Shown here: piece by piece, positions 32,175 through 44,362 of the stretch
How the letters are laid out: every line of letters starts with the position of its first letter
How positions within the stretch are numbered: the stretch's first letter is position 1
NCBI RefSeq assembly: GCF_023091745.1
Contig: NC_068910.1
Location: 3,756,272-3,820,271 of the forward strand
DNA length: 64,000 bases
Direction of reading: 5' to 3'
Origin: Budorcas taxicolor
Lineage: Eukaryota > Chordata > Mammalia > Artiodactyla > Bovidae
The notes under the pieces: model-generated
Database searches by the model: none
Told to the model about the DNA's origin: nothing
The model's input: the letters and a program-made list of their open reading frames with translations, nothing else
Program-made: the position numbers and the translations under genes

Positions 32175-33070
32175 AAGCAGGCTACTTTGCCAAATGGTGC
32201 CCACAACATCTCCAGGAGAGAATGGGACTTGATTTTTGGAGAATTTCACCACACACACCTGGGAGGGACAGGAACCCCTTAAGGATGGTACTAAGAGGGA
32301 GAAGAATTGCCTAGACATGGAAGTTTCTAGTCATGGATGTGAGTTAACGCTAAAAGAAAGCCCTGTTGGGGGTGTGGCAACCAGACACCCAGGCATGGAG
32401 TGGGTTGGGACTAAGGCCAACTGTAAAGCAAAGCGTAAGTCAGTGACGGTTGTAAGGCACAGAATACTTCTGAGAATGTCCTTGTCCATCGTCATCTTTG
32501 ACACACTACCCTCTTGAAAGAGAACTAAGACTGGGTCTCAATTGTTCACAGTTTTCTGCTTGGAAACACTGAGGTCCAGAGAAGTCAGCTAACTTACTCA
32601 GGGACTTGCTGATAGATGGTGTCTGGGATTTTCTGATCCCCAGGCCAGGACTCTTTCCACCACCCTACGCTGTGTGTGCCATGTGGAACTTGCACCTAGC
32701 ACCCCATGGGCCAGGTTGGCCTGCACCTGAGGAAGCTCTGGGGGAGAGGGGTGGTCCCTGTGTGTGGTCTGGGGGCTTTCTGTAGCAGAGCTCACCCCTG
32801 AAAGGGCTGCTCAGCCCCTGGTTTCTGCCCTGTGCTCCCACTTCCGCTGTGACCGCGTTGTCGTGCGTCTGAGAAGGCACACGTAGAGCCATGTCCTTGG
32901 GGTAACCAGGGACTGCAGCCTCCAGGGGTGGCTCTGAAGGGCTCCAGCAGCTTCTTGTGACAGAGTTTATTCTCTGGTAATTAAATAACCACACCCTTCG
33001 TGATGTAGATTCTAATAAGGAAACCCTTTGATATGGTTAAATTATGAAGTTTTTCTTGTACTGAACCTAG

Positions 33071-33323
33071 GGGGCCCTGGGCAACCCCAAGGAATGCAAC
33101 CCCCAGGCAAGGTGCTGCCTCCACGCCGGCTCCCCCCGGGACCATCAGTGCCACCTTCCTCCTCCTCCTCCTCCTCCTCCTCCTCTTCCTCCTCCTCGGC
33201 TCCTCTGAGGCCGGGCGGCCCCACCACCCACAGAGATGCGCCTTCCAGCAGCAGCTCCCTGGCAGAGGCCCAGCCACCCCCGGCCGCTCCACCGCAGAAG
33301 CCCCAGCCTCACCCACAGCTCAA
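33071..33323 (+). CDS. SYN2: SYN2 exon 12: proline/serine-rich region (IIa)
   Basis: 253 nt after GAACCTAG. It completes Gly and encodes GPGQPQGMQPPGKVLPPRRL, then a run of about 14 serines made almost only of TCC codons (about 33155-33198), then a Pro/Ala/Ser segment ending PQKPQPHPQL plus AA of an Asn codon at donor GTAAGA. This basic, proline-rich, disordered region binds SH3 domains in synapsins. The serine run is a coding trinucleotide repeat and may vary in length. Confidence 0.95.
33155..33198 (+). repeat. SYN2: Coding TCC repeat (polyserine) in SYN2 exon 12
   Basis: A near-pure TCC run with one TCT-type interruption, translated as about 14 Ser in frame. Length changes of 3 nt would keep the frame. 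Confidence 0.85.
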
Positions 33324-35776
33324 GTAAGAGACAGCTCAGCCGCTCCCCGCCTGCCCTCTTCCTGGGGCTCCAGAGCTGCTAGGAAGCACCTTCAGTCAGA
33401 CCTCCTCCCACAGACACTTTTGTGGGGGGTTTTTGGGGGTTTGGGTTTCGATGGGGTTTTTTTTTTTGTTTTGTTGTTTTGTTTTGTTTTTTGGTGGGGG
33501 GCATGCTCGGGTTGGCTGGGGAGGGGAAGAAAGAGGGAAGTGAAAGTCTAAGGTCTGGCTAGAAACTCAAACCCTCCCCTTTCTTCCTGGGGAGTGACAG
33601 ACAACTAAGACAGTTACTACCCCTCTCCCATTCTTGTACTAACTTAGGGTTTGCGTTTTGGTTTTTTTTAAATCCTCTTTCCCACTCTTTTTTTCCATTC
33701 CTTTTCTCTCTGTGTGTATGTGTCTCTCTCTTTCTTTAAAAAAAAAAAAAGAAAAAAGTTCTCTTTTCTGCCTCTGACTCACAGTTCACGGTATGCCAAT
33801 CAGCAAGGCTGCCCAGAAGGAAAAGGGAGAAGTAGTTAGATCCATCTCAACTTTTTACCTTCAGCTTGGTCAGAAGGAGGTTGGCTTCTGGTGCAGTCAT
33901 CAAAGGAGAGGCCCACATACAGACCCCGAGGGACTCCATTCTCTTGGGTTCCCTCATTCCCAACAGTGACCCCAGAGACTCCCACCACACTGTCCGGCCT
34001 CCGAAGACAGAACTGGGGGCCCCTGGGAAACAGCACAGCTGCAGGTGGGAGGGGCAGCGCCAGAGGACTCAGCCCTGCCCCCCTTAGGCCCAGGCTGTGT
34101 CTCTCCAGCAGCCCAACGCAGACCTCTGTCATCACTGTCAGGTCAGACCCCACTGCCGGGGCAGTGGGAGCGGTCCGTGAGGGCATCTCAGTAAAGAGAT
34201 GAGACTCTCGGGGACGGAGGTCTGGGGCTCCGATGAGCCACTCAGAGCCTGTCTAGTCAGCACAGAGACGGGAAAACCCTGCTCAGAGCTCTGTGTTTCT
34301 TAGTTGGAGCCCTTCTGCTCATCAGTGACAGAGCCGGGTGAGGGCTCCGGCGGTTGATGACTGCTCTCTGTGAGTCTTTCAGTCCTGTACGATGGGCAGG
34401 CCATCCCCCAGTCCAGCTCCCCAGCCCGGGACACAGGCACTTTCCACTTCTCGCCTGCCCCACAGCCTCCCCTCAACCTGGTCATGTTCTGCTGTGAGCC
34501 TTTTAATCTCTCCCTCCTACTCTTGAGCTGACTCTGGCCCCAGTCTGAGGGCAAATCTCTGGGTTTGTCACTGCCTCTGGGCTGAGCCAGACAACTGGGA
34601 GACTGGTCCCGGTGCCCTCGGCCCATGTGTGCAGAGGAGTCCTCGCTGCCAGCAGCTGACGTGTTGGAGCTCATCGCCCCCAGTGAAAGGCAGGGCGTCT
34701 GTCCAGTCACTACGGGAGAAGAGATGGGCTCACACTCATGTAGAGGGGGATTTCTGGGGCAGCGCCCGAGTTCAGGAGAGGGCTGGGAGTGCTGAGACTC
34801 CAGGAGAGGAGTTCTGGAGGCAGAGGTGAGCAGGAAAGAGACAAGCTGAAGTCAGGAAGGAGAGCACATGGCCACGGGGACACCAGACCACGTGTTCCCT
34901 CCTAAGCGCTGAGCCTGGCCTTCCCCTCCACCTGTGGCCTTCACAGCTTTTCTCTCTGAATCACCGGTGTCTCGGGAGAAAATCGGTCCCTAAAATATGT
35001 GCAATTCGGGCTTTTTTCTCCTGAGAAAACTACCCAGTAACCTCATGTGGGCCTGATATCTAGTTCTGTGGCCCGGGACACCCTGAACCTCACAGCTGTC
35101 CCCCGAGGAAGCCTGTGAGGGCCATTATGTCCACTGGGAGGGCAGTCCATGGAGGCATTAGAGTTTGTGCCAAGTCCAGAGGTTCTTTAGGAATCAGAGA
35201 AAGAAAAGCAAACTAGAAAGAGCTGAAAAGGCCTAGAGATCATTTTACCAGACATCAATGGAACACAATTAAGAAAGCAAACAAGAAGCCGAGAGAGGCA
35301 CGCACGTGGCTTCCCAAGGTCAAGAGTGAGGGAGGGCTGGAACCAAGACTTTGACCCATGTCTTCCGACACCAGCTCCACTCGCTCCCGGACAGTTGGTG
35401 GGAGAGGGAGCACACGAGTCCACTGGCCCCTGTTCCTGCATTTCATCCGAGAGTGGGCGAGGGTGTGAGGTTCCTGGATTGGTACCTACCCAGTTGGTGC
35501 TTTAGCATTAAGGAAAAGAAAGAGCCTCAAGCCCCTCTTTTCTCCCTGCCTCCCCCACGGCCCCGTCCTTTCCTGCTCCAGCAGTGCTGCAGGGAAAGAG
35601 AAGGTGGGGCCTCCCAGGGCTGGGAGCCCTCCCCATGCTGGCTCTCTCCTCTGGCTCCCGGTCTCCCTGGGGCAGGAGCACGCACTCCGATTGTTGTATC
35701 CCTGTGTCACCGTCCCTCCCTCCCTTGCCTGGAACACCACCATCTCACATTCTCTCTGGTTTTTATCTTCTTCAAG
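33324..35776 (+). other. SYN2: SYN2 intron 12 (2.45 kb)
   Basis: Begins GTAAGA, with a G-rich/T-rich tract at 33424-33493 and an A run near 33740. No exon and no confident repeat recognised. Confidence 0.8.
33424..33456 (+). other. G-quadruplex-type motif in SYN2 intron 12
   Basis: Four G runs (33424-33429, 33435-33439, 33443-33445, 33453-33456) separated by short T-rich loops, about 100 bases after the exon 12 donor, followed by a long T-rich tract to 33493. Confidence 0.7.
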
Positions 35777-35912
35777 CAAGTCGCAGTCCCTGACCAATGC
35801 CTTCAGCTTCTCTGAATCTTCCTTCTTCCGCTCTTCAGCCAGTGAGGATGAAGCCAAAGCAGAGACCATCCGGAGCTTGAGGAAGTCCTTTGCCAGCCTC
35901 TTTTCAGATTAG
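35777..35912 (+). CDS. SYN2: SYN2 exon 13: domain E and stop (IIa)
   Basis: After a TTCTTCAAG acceptor it completes Asn and encodes KSQSLTNAFSFSESSFFRSS, then ASEDEAKAETIRSLRKSFAS and LFSD, stop TAG at 35910-35912. Domain E is shared by the 'a' isoforms of all three synapsins and is needed for vesicle clustering and self-association. It is intact here. Confidence 0.97.
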
Positions 35913-36700
35913 CTCTGCAGACACACAGGGGGCCGCCGGCCCAACCGGGAAAGGTGTCCAAGACACTTGCCAGCAACCATCCGCCACACTGGGTGGTGAT
36001 GTCCCGTGCCCTTGACGTGCGTGGCCCCCTCCTCCACTCCGTTGTGCTCAGTGGCATGGTACAGCCCAGCAAAGGAACCAGGTGACAGTCTCAGGGCAAG
36101 GTGCCTAACCAGCGAGGGGCACCTGGCATCAGAGAGGATCGAGCCCCCTTTCCCATAGTCGTGAGAGTTTCCTCTGAGGTCCCCGTTTGCTGTGACTTTA
36201 GTGGCCTTACTGTGATAGCGCCGTCATGTCTTACTCTCCCTTGTGAAACCAGGGTGCCCTTCACCGAGGACATCTGCTTGCTTCACTGAGCTCAGATGCA
36301 GTGCTAAGCATGCCTCTCTCCCACTGTAGTCAGTGCTGCCCATTTGGGGAGGAGAATATTCTTACCCTCCCCCAAATATTCTAGGCTGTACGTGTTAGGG
36401 ACTCACCCACACCCGGATCCCTTGTCACACCTATTTAGCTGTTGGAAACACCCCTTCCCAACACACGTGGTTCCTCGACTTCTGTGGTGGTGAAGTGCCT
36501 GTGGTCTGCTGACTCCAGTGATCAAGGACCTGTGGTCTCACCGCCCCCTCCGGCGCGGTCCTCCTGAGCAGACCGTGGTGGTCTTGAGCTCCTCTGAAGC
36601 CATGCTGTAGAGAATGCATGCCAGTTCACCAAGTTTTGTGTTCCTCTCCAAATAAATGTTAAGACTTTTGGTGTAATAAAAGCAGCAGCATTCACCAGCA
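35913..36700 (+). other. SYN2: SYN2 isoform IIa 3' UTR
   Basis: About 0.8 kb from the stop to two close polyadenylation hexamers. No interspersed repeat is recognised. The end is inferred from the signals; a longer UTR cannot be excluded. Confidence 0.65.
36651..36680 (+). terminator. SYN2: Tandem polyadenylation signals for SYN2 IIa
   Basis: AATAAA at 36651-36656 and again at 36675-36680 (GTGTAATAAAAGC), 24 bases apart, about 740 bases after the IIa stop. Confidence 0.6.
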
Positions 36701-37465
36701 TTTGATTCAGCCGTGAGGTCTTCCCCAGGCCGCCCTGTTGACTGAGATGACGTTGGTGAGGCCCGCGCGAGTGTGCACGAGTGGAGGGCAGAGAAAGGGT
36801 GAAGCTGTCGGTGTATATGTGACTGTCTCTGCACATGGTTGAGAACATGACTGTCCCTCAGACGCTCCCTAGGCCGCACTTCCTGACATCGCCCAGGCGA
36901 ACCTTTTCCTCCAGGATGGCTGGACCTCCTTCAGTAACTCAGCCGTTCCACCAGTTGTATGGGATTTAGAGACTTTCTGTTAATAATAAGCATGGCACCC
37001 TTCCTTCCATAATGGCCAGTCCAAGCCACTTGTCAGGTCCATCTGTTTCCTCAGCTCCAACCCACACGGAGGTGCTGATGAGGCAGGACAGACCTGCTCT
37101 GGTGAATGGGGTCCCCAAGCTCCCAGCATCCTGAAAAAGTCTGCGCTGGAGGGATTTCAGTCTGGCTTCCTCATGACTCAGTGTGTTCCCCCGACCACAA
37201 GTGCTGTGAGGATGCACACTGCGTCTGCCCTGATGCTAACATCTTACCTCAGTAATGTCCCATACACAATGCCCACCCCACCAACCATTCAACCAGATAA
37301 TACCCATCCTGATGCTGCAGTCTTGATAAACTCCTCACAAACAGTAGGTGCTGAGAGGTCCAAGAATGAAGTCCTCTGGTGCCTGGGTCTCCCTCCGAAC
37401 TAAGCCCAGGCTCCCAGGGTTTGAGGATCTAAAACTGCCTCTTTCTTTTTTTAAATCTGTTTGTT
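36700..37465. other. Intergenic, downstream of SYN2, nothing recognised
   Basis: Repeat-poor sequence immediately after the SYN2 poly(A) signals. No coding exon recognised. Confidence 0.5.
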
Positions 37466-37469
37466 TACT

Positions 37470-37671
37470 GGGGCTTCCTTCCCTGGCGACTCAGACAGTA
37501 AAGAATGTGCCTGCAACGCAGGAGACCTGTGTTCGATCCCTGTGTGGGGAAGATCCTCTGGAGATGGGAATGGCTACTTACTCCAGTATTCTTGCCTGGG
37601 AAATCCCATGGGGACAGAGGAGCCTGGTGGGCTATAGTCCATGGGGTCACAGCTGATCAACTAACACGCAC
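37470..37671 (+). mobile_element. Bov-tA SINE
   Basis: GGGGCTTCCTTCCCTGGCG head; GATCCTCTGGAGATGGGAAT; CTATAGTCCATGGGGTCAC. Confidence 0.9.
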
Positions 37672-37694
37672 ATTTGTGTATTTAATTTAAAAAA

Positions 37695-37800
37695 AAATTT
37701 TTTTTGGCTGTGCCACACTCATGTGGGATCTTAGTTCCTTGACCAGGGATTGAACCTGCACTCTCTGCAGAGGAAGTTCAGAGTCTTAACCCTGACATCC
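37695..37800 (-). mobile_element. CHR-type SINE, antisense
   Basis: T-rich start, GGCTGTGCCACACTCATG, TTCCTTGACCAGGGATTGAA and GAGTCTTAACCCTGACATCC, the reverse of the CHR element. Confidence 0.75.
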
Positions 37801-38079
37801 TTATGCCAACTTTTTACACTTAAAAAACAGCAAGTAGAACCTCCACTGAATGACACTTGGGGGACGGCCCTTCTCCCACCACAATGCGCATAACCCGGGC
37901 ACAAACAGCCAACAAAACAAACAAAAGGAGGGTGGGAGGGTAATACCTGAGCTCAAGGGAATTGATCTTCATGGTTGCTTCCATTTCCAACCAAGAGTCT
38001 TCCACTTGCTGTCACTTCTATCCCCATCCCCTCCTGTTCCAAATGTGTTTTAATAGAATGAATTTGCTTCATTAAAAAG

Positions 38080-38345
38080 TATTTATTGAGCATTTCTTTT
38101 GAGCTTAAACACTGTGATGGATTCAACGAAATATTTACTAATATATCCACAGTGGCTGCTAAGTTCTGGGCACAATCCTAAGCACTCAACATATATCAAT
38201 TCATTTGTTCCTTGCAATGTGATAGACACTGTTGTTTTACAGATGAGGAAATAGAAGTAAATCAAGAGTCAATAACTTGCCCAAAGTCACCCAGCTAGTC
38301 TGTGGTGGAGCTGGGCTTTGAACCCAAGGAGCAGAGCCCCATGGC
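38080..38345 (+). repeat. MIR-like ancient SINE
   Basis: TTTTACAGATGAGGAAATAG, CTTGCCCAAAGTCACCCAGC and GGGCTTTGAACCCAAGGAGC, in the order of a near full-length element. Confidence 0.75.
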
Positions 38346-39394
38346 CTTGCTTGCTTTGTGACATTATTTAATCTAGCAGAAGCAGCAAGATACAGTTTTA
38401 TTGAACTATACATAGTATGAATATGATAACAAAATTATAAATGTACACAAAAATTCTTCATATCCATACCTACCTCCTTCCTTCATATCCTTCCTACCTC
38501 CTTCATATCCATACTTACCCAGGAAGGGGTGGGAGAACGTTAGGGTACTTGTTACCAGTGTTGACCCCTTGTCCTAGAACCATGAGTAACATACACAATG
38601 CATCTTATTCTGATCAAATATAACTCTGGTTCTTAAAAAATTACTCATTCTTCCACATGTGATGTCAGAGCAAAAGCCACAAGTGGCTTATTTAGAAGAT
38701 GAGTCAGCCTGGAACTGCTGGGGTGTCAGAAGCGGGAGGCGTTTACCAGAGGTCACACAGCTTCCTAGTCCAAAGGACACATGGATCCTATCCAGCCCTT
38801 GGTAATGGGGTGGGGCCAGAGGTGGGGGAGTTCCGTTCAGAAACAACAGTCTTGATGTATAAAAAGACGAACCCAGAGACTGGGAAATTTGCTGCTTTCA
38901 GCAATCAGTAAGTATTTGATGAATACCATGATAAAAAATTATCTAGAGCTTGCATCTCCAAAGGTTGAAGACAGTCCTCCATAGATGTTGAAACCTTTGG
39001 TTTGTCAGCCAGCTCTGACCACTGTGCCACCTTCGCCACAGCTGATGGGGATTCCCTACCCACATCCTCACCCCAGATGAACAGCGATAGATGCTTCATC
39101 CCTCGCCTCATGGAATCTCCATCTCCTTGGGTCAAGACAAATTCGGTTCTGCTCATCGTTAATTTGTTCACAGCCCTTTATTGCGTCCTTACTAAGCTCA
39201 ATGCATTCTTTGAGTTAAGCAAGGCTTCTGCCCTCACAAAAGTGATAGCCCAGGAGGGGAGGTAGCGTAGAAACAAATATAAAGTGGAGAACACTAAGTG
39301 CCATGAGGCTAACGCAGCCAGAATGTTCGTTTGGAAGGCTGTTAAGCCTGAGAGGATTGGTGAGGATGTGAGAAACAAGCATATTGCAAGTGTG

Positions 39395-39645
39395 AACGTA
39401 TGTTGGCACCAGCACTTTGGGGAACCATTTGGCAAGACCTAACACATAAACCCCCTGGCTCAGCAATTCCATTTCTGGACACTGATTCTAGAAAATCCCT
39501 TGCACATGTAGTCAAGGAGGCAACCTAAAGAATACTAGTGTCAGTGCTGTTAGTGAAAAATGGAAACAACCAACTGTCTGCTGTGGAGGAATTAAAATAT
39601 AAATTGGTTTATTCTTACATTGGGGAACTATATAGGAGATAACAA
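39395..39645 (+). mobile_element. Old L1M/HAL1-like fragment, sense
   Basis: GGGGAACCATTTGGCAAGAC, GCTCAGCAATTCCATTTCTG, TGAAAAATGGAAACAACC and GTTTATTCTTACATTGGGGA show the diverged L1M 3' order. Confidence 0.6.
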
Positions 39646-40184
39646 AAAGGTTTGAGGAATTCAGATTAAATATGGAAGGGAGTGGAAACGATGAGCCAAG
39701 GGAGCGTAACATGGACAACAGCCAGGCATGTGGTTGGAGTGGAGCTTCCTTCTAGCCAGGCGGTCAGAGAAGGTGGCACCCAGGGGGAGCCATGGGCAAC
39801 GCACAGGGTTGGGAGGCCTGCCAGCCGCTGGGAATAGGGGGAGTGCGCAGAATTCAGGCACTGCGTTTTTCAGCAGGAAGTTTCATCTAGTTCTATCCTT
39901 TTCATTTCACAGATGAGAAAACACAGACAACCTACGGAGCTTGCTGAGGTCAGGAAGGAAGTTAGTAATAGAAGCAAATGAGGCTGAGTCCCAGATGTCC
40001 GATGGGCCAGCTGCTCGGGACACTGTCCTTGGTGAGATAAGTGAGTCTCTTTCACTTCCAGGGGCTCCTAGCGAGGGTGGAGCTCCGGGGAGCGTTTCCC
40101 AGGGGCTGGGAAGAAATGGAAGAGTCAGTGTTGGGCAGTAGAAGGAGTTCTCAATTTACATCTGAGTTTAAGTCCTTGCTTGGC

Positions 40185-41162
40185 TCAGTTCAGTTAAGTC
40201 GCTCAGTCATGTCCGACTCTTTGTGACCCCATGAATTGCAGCACGCCAGGCCTCCCTGTCCGTCACCAGCTCCCGGAGTTCACTCAGACTCATGTCTATC
40301 GAGTCGGTGATGCCATCCAGCCATCTCATCCTCTGTCATCCCCTTCTTCTCCTGCCCCTAATCCCTCCCAGCATCAAAGTCTTTTCCAATGAGTCAACTC
40401 TTCACATGAGGTGGCCAAAGTATTGGAGTTTCAGCTTTAGCATCATTCCTTCCAAAGAAATCCCAGGGCTGATCTCCTTCAGAAAGGACTGGTTGGATCT
40501 CCTTGCAGTCCAAGGGACTCTCAAGAGTCTTCTCCAACACCACAGTTCAAAACCATCAATTCTTCGGCTCTCAGCCTTCTTCACAGTCCAACTCTCACAT
40601 CCATACATGACCACTGGAAAAACCATAGCCTTGACTAGACGGACCTTAGTCTGCAAAGTAATGTCTCTGCTTTTGAATATGCTATCTAGGTTGGTCATAA
40701 CTTTCCTTCCAAGGAGTAAGCGTCTTTTAATTTCATGGCTGCAGTCACCATCTGCAGTGATTTTGGAGCCCCAAAGAATAAAGTCTGACACTTTCCACTG
40801 TTTCCCCATCTATCTGCCATGAGGTGATGGGACCAGATGCCATGATCTTCATTTTCTGAATGTTGAGCTTTAAGCCAACTTTTTCACTCTCCTCTTTCAC
40901 TTTCATCAAGAGGCTTTTTAGTTCCTCTTCACTTTCTGCCATAACGGTGGTGTCATCTGCATATCTGAGGTTATTGATATTTTTCCCGGCAATCTTGATT
41001 CCAGCTTGTGCTTCTTCCAGCCCAGCGTTTCTCATGATGTACTCTGCATAGAAGTTAAATAAGCAGGGTGACAATATACAGCCTTGACATACTCCTTTTC
41101 CTATTTGGAACCAGTCTGTTGTTCCAACTGTTGCTTCCTGGCCTGCATACAGATTTCTCAAG
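40185..41162 (-). mobile_element. BovB LINE, 5'-truncated
   Basis: Antisense, about 980 bp, starting at the CAGTTCAGTTAAGTCGCTC tail. Minus-strand frames (41161-40745 and 40809-40402) hold QIGKGVCQGCILSPCLFNFY, LRYADDTTVMAESEEELKSL (YADD catalytic box) and VMYGCESWTVKKAESRRID. A frameshift separates the two frames near 40800. Confidence 0.95.
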
Positions 41163-41805
41163 CTTGGCTAGTTGTTAGCTAATTGACTTTGTGTCAGCTT
41201 TTCTGTGCCTTGGTTTCCTGATCTATGAGAATAATAGTATCTTTCTGAGGAGGTGAAGAGTTAAATGAGGGAGTTCACCTAATGTCTATTTCTAACACTG
41301 GTCAGCATGTGAGAGAATCATAAGACATCCCCTCCATCTCACACAGAGAAGAGCAGCATCAGCTCCAACCCCTCCCTGCCCTTGGCCAGGACTCCTTTGA
41401 GAACACCTACACAGATGCCAGTCATGCCTTTCTTCCTGTCCTGTAACCAGCTGGACACCAAGAGCACCGATGCCTTTTCCTCGGGCTGTGGCTCTTCCAG
41501 ACTGAGTTGGTGAAATTGAGTTGAGGGTAGACACCTGGGGAGGCAAAAGCTGCCGCCTAAACATCCCACTAGCAACGAACACAAACACACACACAGGCCA
41601 GAAACCACTGCAGCTACAGAAATGACTGCACAGCCCCCCTGTGACTCTAGTGGGCTAAGTTTTAAACGCTCATACTTTATGATCCTCCCTACAGTGGTGT
41701 GCTTTCCCTCAACCAGCTCCTTTGGGGAGGCTGAACACTTGTTCCAACAAACCTGCTGCTTATGCTCAGAAAATAATTACCCTCAGATCTGTAACCCTCA
41801 GAGAG

Positions 41806-41942
41806 CATCACCAACTCAATGGAGAGAAGTCTGAGCAAACTCCAGGAGACAATGAAGGACAGGGGAGCCTGGCGTGCTGCAGTCCACGGGGTCTCAAAGA
41901 GTTGGACACGGTTTAGCTAGCAACTGAACGACAGAACAACAA
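41806..41942 (+). mobile_element. BovB 3'-tail fragment
   Basis: CATCACCAACTCAATGGAG, AACTCCAGGAGACAATGAAG and GGTCTCAAAGAGTTGGACAC. Confidence 0.85.
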
Positions 41943-43640
41943 CTGGGGCCCCCAAACTGGAACTTCTGCAACTCTTGGAAGATCCAGAGTTCTCTGCCTA
42001 GGAACTTAGAAATTCCCGTGCCAGCTGTTCTGTGCATTGCACACTTTGGCAGGTCCTCAACACACCCCCGAGATGATTAAGAAGCATTGTTTAGAGACTG
42101 AATTTTGATTAAAAAAAACACTTAAAATTCTTTTATACTCAGCTCTCATGATTAAGCTAGATAACATGTAAGGTTCAAAATGCAAGGTGACTATAAATTA
42201 GTGAGATCATTTTTTGTGTGTGGCTTATAAACTGGTTTCAAAGGAGAATGAATCCCAGAGGAGTCTTGTCGGTTTTGAATAGTTTCTCTTTGAAATAAAT
42301 GTCAAGCCCCATCAGGAGTATAAGATCAATAAGATTCTGAAAGAGAGAAGATACATTTCAACAGGCAAATTCTGTTGTTTGTTTAAAATGGTCTTACCGT
42401 CTAATTCTCAGGTCACAGACTACATTCAGAATAATGTTTTGCTCCTCAAATAATTGTGATCATTCTCCCTTACATCTGTGTAGTAGTTTGCAGTTTATGT
42501 AGCACCTTGGACTTTAAAGGCAATTTACAGTTTATAAAGCACCGATTCATCTCTCAGCTTGTTCAGTTTTTCGCAACAGCCCCCTGAGCCTATTCCTCAT
42601 TATAAGTGACTTCCGAGCATCTGAGCTTTGGGCTCAGGCTCCAATAGTGCTCTTCCTCCTACACGTCTCCCTGGACTTCAAAGCCTGTTGTTTGTAAACG
42701 TGGGGAAATCATGCAATTCTTCATTCTCTCTGGTAGACCCTTCTCTTCTTCAACACCCTCTCACTGTCTGACCCTCTCACTGCCTCACCTCTCTCACTGT
42801 CTGAGAACTTGCTTTCCATCTTGGTAGTGATGTAATCTCTCACACGCACACACACAGATGCACATTTATGCTTGTCCACTGGTCTATGTTTTCAGGAGTC
42901 TTTTCTCCTGTTTCATGGTCTGTACTCCCCAGCGTGTCACTTTATTGGGGAAATAACTGGAGAGAGAGGGGAGGAGGGAACACCAGACAACTGTTTCAGG
43001 GACACTGCCCCACATGTCAATGAATGTCCCCCGGGGAACACCACCTCTCTGGGAATGTTCGTCCACCTACATATCCGCACACATCTCTTTTGATAAGAAT
43101 TCCCACCCTCCAGCTGACTCCTCGGGGCAGCTCCCAGCAGAAAGCCGCAACCATCCCAGTGGATCAGGGATGATGATTAGTGACAGCCTAACAAACCCTA
43201 ACTCTAGATCCAGCTCTGGGGGAAGGGAGATTAGCTCTATCAGATTACTGATGGGAAAGTCGGGTTTGGACCTCTTGAATCCACTCTGGAGCTCATCGCT
43301 AGTGACAGAGAATTGCAAGACTGGACCCGAAGGAGCCCTGTGGGCAGTTCACACAAGCCTGACCTGTCAACATGCTGACGACCCTCAAACTCTCCCTGAG
43401 GCCTGAGCAGCTTGGCAAGTGGACTGGAATGACAATAAATAAATAAATGTGTATTTATTTGTCCTTGGAGCCTCACTAGGCTAATACAATGCAACGCTTG
43501 GGATCTAATGATACTTTTAATTTGAATATTTAATACCAAAACAGTGATTTTTTCTCAATATATTTCAATATTAGTTGGGAAAAGTCAGTAGACTATTTCT
43601 GCTTAAAGATTCTTCCTTTATTCTGTCCCCACATCTATTT
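41943..43640. other. Intergenic, nothing recognised
   Basis: AT-rich single-copy-looking sequence with a short CA run at 42842-42857. No gene and no confident repeat. Confidence 0.4.
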
Positions 43641-43851
43641 TATTCACACCTTATTGTGACATCTCCCTAATTGGGTTTCCTAGCTTCCATCTCTTGCCTA
43701 TTTATGCCAATTTTCTTTTTAAAAGTCTCTGATCACCGAAAAAATCTTTCAGTGGATCTCCAGGCTTAAGGAGGAGAGCCTAAATTCCTTACTTTGGGCT
43801 GTAAGGGCCCCTAGAGTCTAGCCTCACTCTTTCCAGGGAGGCAGTATGTCT

Positions 43852-44085
43852 AGTAGTCAGGGGTTTGGACTCTGGGGTCAGACTTTTGGGTCAAACCTGG
43901 TTCCGCTGCTTGTTCACTGTGTGACCTTGGGCAAATGACTATATACTTCTCTAAACCTTAGTTTCCTTACTAGCAACTATTTCAGTTGTAACACCTCATG
44001 TTTGTTGAGAGGATTAAGTGAGATAAATACATGGAAAGTGCTCTGTGCAGGTACCTCAAATATTGATATATAAGGAAGATCCTAA
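43852..44085 (+). repeat. MIR-like ancient SINE
   Basis: GGGGTTTGGACTCTGGGGTC, CACTGTGTGACCTTGGGCAA and GAGGATTAAGTGAGATAAAT. Confidence 0.75.
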
Positions 44086-44237
44086 CCATATTATTTATCA
44101 TCATCATTGCTTTTCAACCTTACCTTTCCCTGTTTAGTTGTAGCTGATGTGAAATTCACTGTTCTTGCTTGTTTTCTTGCTCCACATATGCTTGCTTTAT
44201 CATTTTCAGCTGTCCTCAGCCCCATAAAAATTCTATT

Positions 44238-44362
44238 CCTGGGACTTCCCTGGCAGTCCAATGGCTAAGATTTCACAGTTCCACTGTAGGGAGTGAGGGT
44301 TTGATCCCTGGTCTGGGAACTAAGGTCCCATATGCTGCAAGATGTGGCCAAAAATATAAACA
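44238..44362 (+). mobile_element. CHR-type SINE
   Basis: CTGGGACTTCCCTGGCAGTC, GGTTTGATCCCTGGTCTGGG and GTGGCCAAAAATATAAACAA. Confidence 0.87.

Larger units (their letters stand above)
29208..33070 (+). other. SYN2: SYN2 intron 11 of IIa (3.9 kb), containing the IIb 3' end
   Basis: The first 2.35 kb is exonic in IIb (coding tail, UTR, poly(A) signal). The rest (31566-33070) holds a G-rich motif at 32151 and no recognised repeat. For IIa the whole stretch is removed. Confidence 0.85.
7030..36680 (+). other. SYN2: SYN2 gene, 3' half (synapsin II), exons 6-13
   Basis: Synapsin II is a phosphoprotein on the cytoplasmic face of synaptic vesicles. It tethers vesicles to each other and to actin and binds ATP through an ATP-grasp C domain. 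Eight exons joined by GT-AG introns (63, 143, 75, 103, 150, 61, 253 and 136 nt) give 984 nt in one frame: 327 residues plus stop for isoform IIa. The alternative end of exon 11 gives 220 residues for IIb. Exons 1-5 (domains A, B and the first part of C) lie left of the window. SYN2 is told from SYN1/SYN3 by the IIb tail, the polyserine/proline region and the nested TIMP4. Exon numbers follow the usual 13-exon synapsin structure. Confidence 0.96.
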
